A stretch of 34,565 nt of DNA from Actinomycetes bacterium (GCA_021838445.1 JAKCDU010000041.1:1-34565), one strand, 5' to 3'. Positions 16,658 through 24,311 are shown, numbered from the stretch's first letter. Numbers and translations are program-made. The notes: generated by a model from the sequence alone, not told the origin.

Positions 16658-16695
16658 CCCCCCCGACCGTTCAAGCTGTCCAACCCTGATCCAGA

Positions 16696-16766
16696 GTGAA
16701 TCTACGAACGAAGGCGAATCTACGGCCTATTTCAGGCCGTGGATTCGCACACGTTCGCAGATTCAC
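16696..16766. repeat. Large imperfect inverted repeat (33-base arms)
   Basis: Left arm 16696-16728 and right arm 16734-16766 are reverse complements except for about five positions (one near the outer third, a run of three in the middle, one near the loop), around the five-base loop ATTTC. Paired blocks include GTGAATCT/AGATTCAC, CGAACG/CGTTCG, GCGAATC/GATTCGC and ACGGCCT/AGGCCGT. The arms are much less GC-rich than the surroundings. It lies about 160 bases beyond the ctaF stop and 39 bases from the truncated GNAT gene. It could be a terminator, a REP-like or MITE-like element, or a recombination scar. Confidence 0.75.
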
Positions 16767-16924
16767 ACCGGATGCCTCACGCGGGCGGGGCGGCTGGCTC
16801 GCTCGCGCGGGCCGGGTGGCTGGCTCGGGCTCCCGGCGCTCCGGGCGCTCCAGGCGCAGCCGCGGCCGCTGCGGCGCCGGGGAAGCGCTGAGACCACGGA
16901 GTGGAGTTGCTGGCTCGAGTCGCC

Positions 16925-17413
16925 TCAGCCGTGGTGGGGGAGCGAAGGCCCGGAGGGCACTTCGTGATCCGCCAGCTCAGCCGGGTCGATACCGGGAAGC
17001 ACGTCCTCGGTGTAGTCGGATTCCGTAACCCAGCCGATCACCGAGCCGATGAACAGGATCCCTCCGATGTAGAGGTACCACAGGCCCCAGACCAGGGCGC
17101 AGCCCCCGAAGATCATGCCGAGGCCCATTCCCGCCGGCCAGATCGAGGCCGCCGGGAAGTAATCGATCACCCCGGCACCTTCCTCCTGGGTCGCGTCGAA
17201 GCGGTCTTCGACGCGGGGTGTGCCGTGGCGGCGGAAGTACTGCGCCAGCAGATAGAACCCGAGCAGGCCGTAGGCCGAGAAGCTGAAGATGAGCATGGCG
17301 ATACCGCTGCGCTCGGCGGTGTGGCCATAGGTGGCCACCATGGCCCAGTAGGCGGCGGCCAGAATCACCAAGAAGACGAAGGCGCCGATTATGGTGCGGG
17401 ATTCGACTTTCAC
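16925..17413 (-). CDS. ctaF: Cytochrome c oxidase subunit IV (actinobacterial CtaF)
   Basis: 162 residues from the GTG at 17413, with GAGG upstream. Four hydrophobic helices are visible: TIIGAFVFLVILAAAYWAMV, a second at about 35-60 (GIAMLIFSFSAYGLLGFYLL), and two in the C-terminal half (MGLGMIFGGCALVWGLWYLY, then GGILFIGSVIGWV). The loop FPAASIWPAGMGLG is typical of the family. This small subunit accompanies the aa3 oxidase of actinobacteria. It is the last gene of ctaC-ctaD-ctaF and is separated from ctaD by 111 bases containing a hairpin. Confidence 0.93.
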   Translation of the reverse strand: MKVESRTIIGAFVFLVILAAAYWAMVATYGHTAERSGIAMLIFSFSAYGLLGFYLLAQYFRRHGTPRVEDRFDATQEEGAGVIDYFPAASIWPAGMGLGMIFGGCALVWGLWYLYIGGILFIGSVIGWVTESDYTEDVLPGIDPAELADHEVPSGPSLPHHG

Positions 17414-17436
17414 TTATTGCCTCGGGATTTGCCGGT

Positions 17437-17462
17437 GCCCGCCGCAGGTCAGGGCGGCGGGC
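17437..17462 (-). terminator. Hairpin between ctaD and ctaF
   Basis: Perfect 9-bp stem, GCCCGCCGC (17437-17445) with GCGGCGGGC (17454-17462), and an eight-base loop. On the minus strand it follows the ctaD stop by about 60 bases and precedes ctaF by about 25. No T-run follows, so partial termination or mRNA processing that lowers ctaF relative to ctaD is as likely as full termination. Confidence 0.45.
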
Positions 17463-17524
17463 GAATTGGTCAGGGAGAGTCGGGGGCTAGCGCCCGCCGC
17501 CGACGGTGAGCCCACCGGGGTCAC

Positions 17525-19201
17525 TCAGTGGCCGACCTTGGTGAGCATGTCGGGGTGGTTGGCGTCCCAGACCGGTCGCTCCGAGCGGATCGGGGGAAGG
17601 GCCTCGAAGTTGTGGTCGGGCGGCGGGGACGAGCAGGCCCACTCCAGGGTCTGGGCATCCCACGGGTTGTCGCCGGCGATGGGGCCGCTGCGGTAGGACT
17701 TCACCAGGTTGATCACGGTGGCTACGACACCGAGGCCGGTGATGTAGGACCCGATGCTGGAAAGCTCGTTGAGGAAGTTCCAGCCCAGGCCGGCGTTGTA
17801 AGTCTCGATCCGGCGCGGCATCCCCCGCAGGCCGAGGTCGTGCTGGGGGAAGAAGGTCAGGTTGAAGCCAATGAGCAGAAGGATGAAGCTGGCCTTACCC
17901 CAGCGCTCATCGAACATCCGCCCGGTCATCTTGGGATACCAGTAGTACAGCCCGGCCAGGCCGCCGAAGACCAGGCCCATGATGACGTAGTGGAAGTGGG
18001 CCACGACGAAGTAGGTGTTGTGCAGCTGGAAGTCCAACACCGGCTGGGCCAGGATGACGCCGGTCACACCGCCCATCAGGAACTGGATCAGGAATCCGAT
18101 GGAGAACAGCAGCGGAGTGTTCAGCACGATCGTTCCCCGCCACATGGTGCCAATCCAGTTGAAGAACTTGATACCGGTCGGCACGGCGATGAGCAGTGAC
18201 ATGGCGGCGAAGAACGGCAGGAGAACCGCCCCGGTCGTGTACATGTGGTGGGCCCACACGCCCATCGACAGGGCCCCGATGGACAGCGTGGCGGCGATCA
18301 TGCCCTTGTAGCCGAACACGGGTTTGCGGCACATGCTGGCCAGGACCTCGGTGACTACGCCGAAGTAGGGCAGGGCGATGATGTACACCTCGGGATGACC
18401 GAAGAACCAGAAGAGGTTCTGCCACAGGATGGGCTGGCCGCCCTTCTGGGTGTTGAAGAAGTTGCCGCCGAGGTGCCGGTCGATCCACAGGAGGGCGAAC
18501 GCCGAGGTGAGGACCGGGAAGGCCAGCAGCACCAGGAACATCGTGACCAGGATGTTCCACACGAAGATGGGCATCCGGAACATCACCATGCCGGGAGCGC
18601 GCAGGGTGAAGATGGTGGTGATGATGTTGACGGCCGAGAAGATGCCCGAGAAACCGGTCAGGGCGATTCCCACCAGCCACAGGTCGCCGCCCGGGCCGGG
18701 GGAGTGGATGGCCTCGGTCAGGGGGGCGTAGCCGAACCAGCCGAACTGGGCCGCCCCGTTGTTGGTGAGGAAACCGGCCATCAGCAGGCTGAACCCGCCC
18801 AGGTACAGCCAGTAGGAGAGGTTGTTGAAGCGGGGGAAGGCCATGTCCGGCGCCCCGATCATCAGCGGGACGAGGTAGTTGCCGAAGCCGGCGAAGCCGA
18901 ACGGACCGGCGAAGACGAACAGCATGATCGTCCCGTGGATGGTGAACAACTGGTTGTAGACATCCGCGGTGATGAAGTGGTTGTTGGGCACGATCAGCTG
19001 CGTGCGCATGCCCAACGCCATGATCCCGGCCACCACGAAGGCGAGCAGACCGGTCACCAAGTAGTTGAGGCCGATCTGTTTGTGGTCGGTGCTGGTTATG
19101 TACTTGACCAGACCGGCCGGGCGGGGGCCCGGAACGATGTCCATCAGGAGCGGATTGTGTTCCTCCGAGGGCGGCTGGGGTCGATCTTCGAGGAGGGTCA
19201 T
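17525..19201 (-). CDS. ctaD: Cytochrome c oxidase subunit I (aa3 type)
   Basis: 558 residues with about 12 membrane helices. The haem a ligand region FTIHGTIMLFVFAGP (His89), the copper/active-site segment FGHPEVYIIALPYFG with the cross-linked His and Tyr, the following HHMYTTG, and the two-haem segment HNTYFVVAHFHYVIMG are all present, so the catalytic centre appears complete. It reduces O2 to water and pumps protons. The ATG at 19201 overlaps the TGA of ctaC (ATGA). In many actinobacteria ctaD is unlinked from ctaC; here they are coupled. Confidence 0.98.
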   Translation of the reverse strand: MTLLEDRPQPPSEEHNPLLMDIVPGPRPAGLVKYITSTDHKQIGLNYLVTGLLAFVVAGIMALGMRTQLIVPNNHFITADVYNQLFTIHGTIMLFVFAGPFGFAGFGNYLVPLMIGAPDMAFPRFNNLSYWLYLGGFSLLMAGFLTNNGAAQFGWFGYAPLTEAIHSPGPGGDLWLVGIALTGFSGIFSAVNIITTIFTLRAPGMVMFRMPIFVWNILVTMFLVLLAFPVLTSAFALLWIDRHLGGNFFNTQKGGQPILWQNLFWFFGHPEVYIIALPYFGVVTEVLASMCRKPVFGYKGMIAATLSIGALSMGVWAHHMYTTGAVLLPFFAAMSLLIAVPTGIKFFNWIGTMWRGTIVLNTPLLFSIGFLIQFLMGGVTGVILAQPVLDFQLHNTYFVVAHFHYVIMGLVFGGLAGLYYWYPKMTGRMFDERWGKASFILLLIGFNLTFFPQHDLGLRGMPRRIETYNAGLGWNFLNELSSIGSYITGLGVVATVINLVKSYRSGPIAGDNPWDAQTLEWACSSPPPDHNFEALPPIRSERPVWDANHPDMLTKVGH

Positions 19202-20001
19202 AGTCCGGCTTGGAATCCCTTGCTCAGTTGGCTGTCACATGTACCGGGTGCGGGCGGCCCGCTGATGCCTGCGGTGGTCACCGAACAGGCGGGTTGGTTG
19301 GCGTACCACTGGTTGTACTGATCGGCGGGCATGACCTGCACCAGGAACCTCATGTAGGCGTGGTACTCGCCGCAGATGTTGTTGCACTGTCCCTGGTAGA
19401 TGCCGGGGGTCTTCACCGTGAAGTTGACGTTGTTATCCACCCCGGGGATGAGGTCCCGGTTGTAGAGGAAGTCTTTCACGTAGAAGGTGTGGACCACGTC
19501 GAGCGAGACGAGGTGCAACTGCACCGGCTCGTTGGCCGGCAGGTAGAGGACCGGCAGGTCGCTGTTGGTGTTGATGTTGGTGTAGTCGGCCGTTCCCACC
19601 TCGGCGTGACCGTTGGGGTAGACGAAGCGCCAGCCCCACTGGAAGCCGTCCACGGTGATCTTGAGGACGTTGCCGGCAGCCGGCGCCGGGGACTTCGACT
19701 GTTGGTTCTCGGCGTTGAACATGAAGCCGAAGATCACGGCCACCACCACGAGGGGGATGATGGTGTAGGCCGCCTCGATGGGGATGTGGTACTGGAACTG
19801 GGCCGGGACCCGCTCCTTACCCGGGCGCTCCCGGTACCGGAACAGGGCATAGCCAATAAGGCACACCACGAGGAGCGTGATCGGCAGGGCGAACCAGAAG
19901 CTGATGTTCCACAGCAGATGGTTCCAACCGTCCTGTTTGGTCACACCCTGGGGGCTGCCGAAGTTGGACACGGAGCCGAGCAGAGAAGAGGCTAGGTGCA
20001 T
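19198..20001 (-). CDS. ctaC: Cytochrome c oxidase subunit II
   Basis: 267 residues from the ATG at 20001. An in-frame TTG at 20016 is open but falls inside the predicted -10 box. Two membrane helices (about residues 30-52 and 75-95) are followed by the cupredoxin domain. The CuA site is complete: His in VVHTFYVKDF, and two Cys, Glu, His and Met in QCNNICGEYHAYM. It takes electrons from the second haem of QcrC. The domain is outside the membrane. No lipobox cysteine is seen near the N-terminus. It is the first gene of ctaC-ctaD-ctaF, nearly leaderless. Confidence 0.96.
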   Translation of the reverse strand: MHLASSLLGSVSNFGSPQGVTKQDGWNHLLWNISFWFALPITLLVVCLIGYALFRYRERPGKERVPAQFQYHIPIEAAYTIIPLVVVAVIFGFMFNAENQQSKSPAPAAGNVLKITVDGFQWGWRFVYPNGHAEVGTADYTNINTNSDLPVLYLPANEPVQLHLVSLDVVHTFYVKDFLYNRDLIPGVDNNVNFTVKTPGIYQGQCNNICGEYHAYMRFLVQVMPADQYNQWYANQPACSVTTAGISGPPAPGTCDSQLSKGFQAGL

Positions 20002-20012
20002 AACTAGGGACC

Positions 20013-20042
20013 ACAATAAGCAGAGCGGCCCCGTCTTACCAA
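20013..20042 (-). promoter_or_regulatory. Predicted promoter of ctaC-ctaD-ctaF
   Basis: On the minus strand TTGGTA (20037-20042), an 18-base spacer and TATTGT (20013-20018) lie just before the ctaC ATG at 20001. The predicted start of transcription is only a few bases ahead of that ATG, so the mRNA would be nearly leaderless. This agrees with the absence of a Shine-Dalgarno. Confidence 0.45.
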
Positions 20043-20279
20043 AACCATCCGGGCGCCGATCCCGGAAAACCCTGCCACCGGCCGCGTCGCGATCCGATGC
20101 CCCCGATCCCCATGTCGGAGTATCACCCAGGATGGACGAATAGAGGATTCCGGGCTCCCCATCTCGGCTCGCTCACTCTCGGCGCCGCCCCCGGCTGGGC
20201 TCCGCTCCGGTGGGGTCCCGCTCGGGGTCGTCCCTCCGGCGGATCCAGCCGGGGAGGCCGAGCGGAAGATCGGGCCCGA
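20043..20279. other. Intergenic region between the ctaC and rplM promoters
   Basis: The genes diverge, and the whole gap between the ctaC and rplM starts is 365 bases. Apart from the two promoters and the rplM leader hairpin I see no gene. The plus frame is open from 20097 into rplM, but its translation upstream of the real start is proline/glycine/arginine-rich without motifs. Confidence 0.6.
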
Positions 20280-20309
20280 TTGCCGCGCCGGCCTCAGAGG
20301 CTCTATGAT
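20280..20309 (+). promoter_or_regulatory. Predicted promoter of rplM-rpsI
   Basis: TTGCCG (20280-20285), an 18-base spacer and TATGAT (20304-20309), the best -10 match in the window. Transcription would begin near 20316, about 50 bases before the rplM GTG. The layout matches that of the rpmJ promoter. Confidence 0.6.
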
Positions 20310-20322
20310 CAGCAACCGGCCC

Positions 20323-20340
20323 GGCGCGCCCAGACGCGCC
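20323..20340 (+). promoter_or_regulatory. Leader hairpin of rplM-rpsI
   Basis: GGCGCG (20323-20328), loop CCCAGA, CGCGCC (20335-20340). It begins 13 bases after the -10 box, the same distance as the GGCGCGC hairpin before rpmJ, and both are preceded by CCGGCCY. A shared control element for ribosomal operons is possible; a chance GC-rich stem is the alternative. Confidence 0.5.
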
Positions 20341-20366
20341 TCCATCGACCACCACGAGGACTCGCA

Positions 20367-20819
20367 GTGCGCACCTTTACGCCGAAACCCGCCGACATCC
20401 AGCGTGTCTGGTTCGAGGTCGACGCGGACGGGGCTGTCCTCGGTCGCCTCGCCACCGAGGTGGCCCGGGTGCTCCGGGGCAAGCACAAGCCCATATTCGC
20501 CCCGCACGTCGACACCGGGGACCATGTCATCGTGGTCAACGCGTCCAAGCTGCGGATGACCTCGGGTAAGGCGGAGAAGAAGGTCTACTACCGCCACTCC
20601 GGCTATCCCGGTGGGCTCAGCTCCCGGACCTACGCCGACCTGTTGGCCACCGACCCGGAGGAGACCTTCCGCCGCGCCGTCAAGGGGATGCTCCCGAAGG
20701 GTCCTCTCGGCCGTCAGATGCTGCGCAAGCTCAAGGTCTACGCCGGCCCCGAGCACCCCCATTCGGCGCAGATGCCCAAGCCGCTGCCCGTCGACCCGCG
20801 CGTCCACCGCGCTTCTTGA
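20367..20819 (+). CDS. rplM: 50S ribosomal protein L13 (uL13)
   Basis: 150 residues from the GTG at 20367, preceded by GAGGA at six bases. The frame is open for 270 bases upstream, but only this part is L13-like. Conserved blocks are [45 protein letters not shown] and [19 protein letters not shown], and the protein ends with a His-rich [11 protein letters not shown] typical of the family. L13 is an early 50S assembly protein. It forms an operon with rpsI, whose Shine-Dalgarno overlaps its stop. Confidence 0.97.
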   Translation: MRTFTPKPADIQRVWFEVDADGAVLGRLATEVARVLRGKHKPIFAPHVDTGDHVIVVNASKLRMTSGKAEKKVYYRHSGYPGGLSSRTYADLLATDPEETFRRAVKGMLPKGPLGRQMLRKLKVYAGPEHPHSAQMPKPLPVDPRVHRAS

Positions 20820-20833
20820 GGAGTTCCACCGTC

Positions 20834-21226
20834 GTGCCCAAGCCGCTCATCCAGTCCACCGGTCGCCGCAAGGCCGCTGTCGCCCGGGTGCGCCTGCGTC
20901 CCGGTACCGGGAACGTGACCGTCAACCGGCGTCCTCTGGCCGACTACTTCCCCTCGGCCACCCACCGCATGATCATCACGGAGCCTCTCCGCCTGGTCGA
21001 GCGGGAGGAGACCTACGACGTGGACACCACCCTCGACGGTGGTGGCATATCCGGTCAGGCCGGGGCGTTGCGGCTGGGTATAGCCCGGGCCTTGGCCGAG
21101 CTCGACCCCGAGGCTCGGGTGCCGCTGAAGCGGGCCGGTTTCCTCACTCGGGACGCCCGGGAGAAGGAGTCCAAGAAGTACGGGCTCAAGAAGGCCCGCA
21201 AGGCGCCTCAGTACTCGAAGCGCTAG
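20834..21226 (+). CDS. rpsI: 30S ribosomal protein S9 (uS9)
   Basis: 130 residues from the GTG at 20834, with GAGGAG upstream. An in-frame TTG at 20816 overlaps the rplM stop and is less likely. Blocks [39 protein letters not shown] and [20 protein letters not shown] are diagnostic. The terminal SKR, which reaches the P-site tRNA, is intact. It follows rplM by 14 bases and precedes glmM by 25. Confidence 0.97.
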   Translation: MPKPLIQSTGRRKAAVARVRLRPGTGNVTVNRRPLADYFPSATHRMIITEPLRLVEREETYDVDTTLDGGGISGQAGALRLGIARALAELDPEARVPLKRAGFLTRDAREKESKKYGLKKARKAPQYSKR

Positions 21227-21251
21227 CCGCCGGTCACGGCGCCCAGACGCC

Positions 21252-22787
21252 TTGTCGCTGCGTTTCGGCACCGACGGTGTGCGCGGTGTCGCCGGCTCGG
21301 ACCTGACTCCCGAGCTCGTGGTGGCCCTCGGTCGGGCCGCGGCGCGCGTCGTGGGTGTGGCGGGTCGCCCGTTCGTGGTCGGTCGCGACACCCGCCTGTC
21401 GGGTCCCATGCTGCAGTCTGCTTTCGCCGCCGGGGTGGCGGCGGAGGGTTTCGACGTGGTCGACCTCGGTGTCATCCCGACACCGGGGGTGGCCGACACC
21501 GCACTCGACCTGATGGCCCCGGGGGCGGTGGTCTCGGCTTCGCACAATCCTTTCGCCGATAACGGCATCAAGCTTCTTGCCGCCGGGGGGCGCAAGCTCG
21601 CCGACGAGACGGAAGCGGCGGTGGAGGCCCTGGCCGCCGAGCTGGTGGTGCGGGGGGGCGCCAGCCGACCCGGGGCTTTGCCCCGCAGCGGCGCCGGCCT
21701 CGGGCGGGTGAGCACCGACCGCGGCGCCGTCGCCCGCTACTGCGCCCGCCTCGCCGGGGTGCTCGAGGGCCGGTCCCTGAATGGTCGGAAGGTGGCCGTG
21801 GATTGTGCCAACGGTGCTTCGTCGGTGACAGCCCGGGACGTCCTCGAAAGGGCCGGAGCCCAGGTGGTGGCGGTGCTGAGTGACCAGCCCGACGGTACCA
21901 ACATCAACGACGGTTGCGGGTCGACCGATCCCCGTCGCCTGGCTGCTGCTGTGGTCGCCCACGGAGCCGACGTCGGCCTGGCCTTCGATGGCGACGCCGA
22001 CCGGGTGATCGCCATCGACGAGACGGGTTCAGTGGTCGACGGCGACCGCCTGATCGCCCTGTTCGCCTTGGACATGCACGCCCGGGGGCGACTGGCCGGG
22101 CCGGGGGTGGCGGTCACGGTGATGACCAACCTCGGCTTCCACCGGGCTATGGCCGACGCCGGGGTGGAGGTGGTCACGACGCCCGTCGGTGACCGCAACA
22201 TCGTCGACGCCCTGGAGGTGAGGGACTGGAACATCGGTGGGGAGCAGTCGGGCCACATCGTCTTCCGCCGCCTCCTCTCGGGTGGCGTCGGGCATGGCCT
22301 GGCTCCGACCGGAGACGGAGTCTTGACCGGACTGCTGTTGATCGACCTGCTCGAACGGGCCGGCAGACCCTTCTCGGCTCTGGCCGCCGGCGCCATGCAG
22401 CGTTTTCCGCAGGTGCTCGAGAACGTGCGGGTCGCTGATCACCGGGCCCTCGACTCGGCCGGTGCGGTGTGGGAGGAAGTGCGTCGTGTCGAAGCGGCGC
22501 TCGGGTCTTCGGGCCGGGTGCTGGTGCGACCGAGCGGTACCGAACCGTTGGTCCGGGTCATGGTGGAGGCGTCCACCGAGCAGGCCGCTGCGCAAGCCGT
22601 CCGCTCCCTCTCCTCGGTCGTCGTCGACAGCCTCGGGCCCCCGGCTGCCACCGCCGGCCCGGCTGACTCCGGGCCAGCTGCCGCCCCCGCCGGCCCGGCT
22701 GCCTCCGGGCCAGCCGCCACCCCCGGGGTGCCCCCGACCCCCGGGGCGGCGGGAGCCGTACCGCTAGCCGATCACCGAATCGAGTGA
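21252..22787 (+). CDS. glmM: Phosphoglucosamine mutase, with repetitive C-terminal tail
   Basis: 511 residues; converts glucosamine-6-phosphate to glucosamine-1-phosphate for UDP-GlcNAc. The TTG at 21252 is the only start that fits, because the family motif FGTDGVRGVAG begins at residue 5. The phosphoserine is Ser97 in VVSASHNPFADNG; the metal loop is FDGDADRVIAID, the sugar loop GGEQSGHIV and the phosphate loop RPSGTEPLVRV. The enzyme normally ends near residue 455. Here about 55 further residues rich in Ala, Pro and Gly follow, encoded partly by a 36-base tandem repeat. The last 24 bases overlap the tail of the convergent MFS gene. A small hairpin (21238-21251) abuts the TTG. Confidence 0.96.
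   Translation: MSLRFGTDGVRGVAGSDLTPELVVALGRAAARVVGVAGRPFVVGRDTRLSGPMLQSAFAAGVAAEGFDVVDLGVIPTPGVADTALDLMAPGAVVSASHNPFADNGIKLLAAGGRKLADETEAAVEALAAELVVRGGASRPGALPRSGAGLGRVSTDRGAVARYCARLAGVLEGRSLNGRKVAVDCANGASSVTARDVLERAGAQVVAVLSDQPDGTNINDGCGSTDPRRLAAAVVAHGADVGLAFDGDADRVIAIDETGSVVDGDRLIALFALDMHARGRLAGPGVAVTVMTNLGFHRAMADAGVEVVTTPVGDRNIVDALEVRDWNIGGEQSGHIVFRRLLSGGVGHGLAPTGDGVLTGLLLIDLLERAGRPFSALAAGAMQRFPQVLENVRVADHRALDSAGAVWEEVRRVEAALGSSGRVLVRPSGTEPLVRVMVEASTEQAAAQAVRSLSSVVVDSLGPPAATAGPADSGPAAAPAGPAASGPAATPGVPPTPGAAGAVPLADHRIE
22652..22723 (+). repeat. 36-base tandem repeat (two copies) in the glmM tail
   Basis: Two near-identical 36-base units start at 22652 and 22688 (about three differences). 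They encode AGPADSGPAAAP and AGPAASGPAATP. Each unit contains the inverted repeat GGCCCGG-N6-CCGGGCC, so each could fold in the mRNA and may help end or stabilise transcripts of the two convergent genes. Confidence 0.75.
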
Positions 22788-24311
22788 CACGCCTGCCGTC
22801 CCGGAAGTCTCGGTCGCAGGGGTGGAAGCGATCGGGCCGGAGCTGCGCAACTTGACTTCGCGCAGAAGGAACGAAAGCAGGAAGGCCAGCACGGCGGCCG
22901 GCAGGGCGTAGAGGAACGACTTGTCCATGCCGTGGACGAAGGCCAGATTGGTGGCGTGCGCCCCAGGGCCGTAGCGGGCGGTGTAGCCGGGCAGGCTCCG
23001 GCGCTGGTTGAGCAGCAGCACCGCGCCGAGCACGGCTGCGCCGACCGCGCCTCCGAGAGTCCGGAAGAAGGTCACTGAGGCCGTGCCCACCCCCATGAAC
23101 TCCCGGGACAAGGCATTTTGGACGGCGATGGTGAGGATCTGCATGAACAAACCCATGCCCATGCCCACCACGAAGAGCATGCCCGAGATGATCCAGGCCC
23201 CGGTGGAGATGGTGAGCTGGCTCATGAGCCCCACCCCGACGGCCAGGATGGCCGTACCGGCGACCACGAAGATCTTGTAGCGGCCGAGACGGGACACCGC
23301 CCGGCCCGACGAGATGGACGTGACGAGAACGCCGGCCAGCATGGGCAGCATCCGGAAGCCCGAGATGGTGGGGCTGACGCCGCGGACCACCTGGAAGTAC
23401 TCGGGCACGAACAGGAGGGCTCCGAACATGACCGTCCCGCTGATGAAGCCCAGGATGTTGCAGACGGCAAAGACCCGGTTGCGGAACAGATGCAGGGGGA
23501 TGATGGGTTCGGCGGCCCGGCTCTCCCACCACACGAAGCCCAGTAGGAGGACCACACCAGGCACCATCCAGGCCCAGGCCGTGGGGGTGATGCGGGCCGC
23601 CGCGCCGGCGATCTGCACGCCGATCAGCAGCATCGACACCCCGCCCACGATCATGGCCGAGCCGGCCAGGTCGATACGGGCGCGGCGGGCCCGGTGGTCG
23701 AGCTTGAGGACCCGGTTGATCAGCACCAGCCCGGCCAGGCCGATGGGGAGGTTGATGTAGAACACCCAGCGCCAGCTGGCCTGGTCGACGAAGAAACCCC
23801 CCACGAGGGGACCGACGACGCTCGAGAAGGCGAAGATGACCCCGAAGTAGCCCTGGTAGCGGCCCCGCTCACGGGGGGCGATCACGTCGCCGACGATGGC
23901 GATGGCGAGGGTCATCAACCCCCCGGCCCCGAGACCCTGCACGGCTCGGAAGGCGATCAGCTGGTACATGTTCTGCGACAGGCCCGATAGGGCGCTGCCG
24001 ATCAGGAAGATCACGATCGAAGCCTGGAATATCCGCTTGCGACCGAATTGATCGCTGATCTTGCCGTAGAGGGGGGTGCTGGCCGTGGACGTCAACAGGT
24101 AGGCGGTGACCACCCAGCTGTACAGGTCGGTGCGGTGGAAGTCCTCGCTGATGCGGGTGAGGGCGGTGGTGACGATGGTCTGGTCGAGCGATCCGAGCAG
24201 CAGGCCGACGGCCAGGCCGGACATGATGAGCATGATCTGGCGGTGGCTGTACTGGGGGATTTCCTCGCCCAGCACGTCCATGGGGGCGGCGGCCGGTTGG
24301 GTGGCGCTCAT
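22764..24311 (-). CDS. MFS drug exporter, DHA2 family (14-helix, EmrB/QacA type)
   Basis: 515 residues from the ATG at 24311. The family signature SLDQTIVTTALTRI is in helix 1; motif A (GKISDQFGRKR) follows helix 2 and motif C (GPLVGGFF) is in helix 5. The hydrophobic pattern fits 14 helices, with a last helix ending FLLSFLLREVKLR. Such proteins export lipophilic drugs, dyes or metabolites with a proton gradient. The ATG overlaps the TGA of the TetR gene (ATGA), so exporter and regulator are made together. The last 24 bases overlap the glmM tail on the other strand. The substrate is unknown, but the divergent flavoprotein may act on the same compound. Confidence 0.92.
   Translation of the reverse strand: MSATQPAAAPMDVLGEEIPQYSHRQIMLIMSGLAVGLLLGSLDQTIVTTALTRISEDFHRTDLYSWVVTAYLLTSTASTPLYGKISDQFGRKRIFQASIVIFLIGSALSGLSQNMYQLIAFRAVQGLGAGGLMTLAIAIVGDVIAPRERGRYQGYFGVIFAFSSVVGPLVGGFFVDQASWRWVFYINLPIGLAGLVLINRVLKLDHRARRARIDLAGSAMIVGGVSMLLIGVQIAGAAARITPTAWAWMVPGVVLLLGFVWWESRAAEPIIPLHLFRNRVFAVCNILGFISGTVMFGALLFVPEYFQVVRGVSPTISGFRMLPMLAGVLVTSISSGRAVSRLGRYKIFVVAGTAILAVGVGLMSQLTISTGAWIISGMLFVVGMGMGLFMQILTIAVQNALSREFMGVGTASVTFFRTLGGAVGAAVLGAVLLLNQRRSLPGYTARYGPGAHATNLAFVHGMDKSFLYALPAAVLAFLLSFLLREVKLRSSGPIASTPATETSGTAGVSLDSVIG

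Larger units (their letters stand above)
15835..16924. other. Decayed spacer between the two respiratory operons
   Basis: About 1.1 kb between the qcrB terminator and the ctaF stop holds no intact gene that I can support on either strand. It contains the two GNAT remnants and the inverted repeat at 16696-16766. From 16767 to 16924 there is GC-rich low-complexity sequence with repeated GGCTGGCTCG motifs. Open frames here read as arginine/glycine/serine-rich shadow translations without family motifs. Confidence 0.7.

Noticed and set aside
16767-16924. Possible small gene or repeat array in the GC-rich stretch after the inverted repeat
   Set aside because: Only low-complexity GGCTGG/GGGCGC motifs; no consistent reading frame, ribosome-binding site or regular repeat period.
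18245-19321. Long plus-strand frame opposite ctaD
   Set aside because: Antisense shadow of ctaD/ctaC; charged, repetitive translation without motifs.
20097-20366. Long N-terminal extension of rplM
   Set aside because: L13 similarity begins exactly at the GTG at 20367, which has a spaced GAGGA; the upstream part contains the predicted promoter and leader hairpin.
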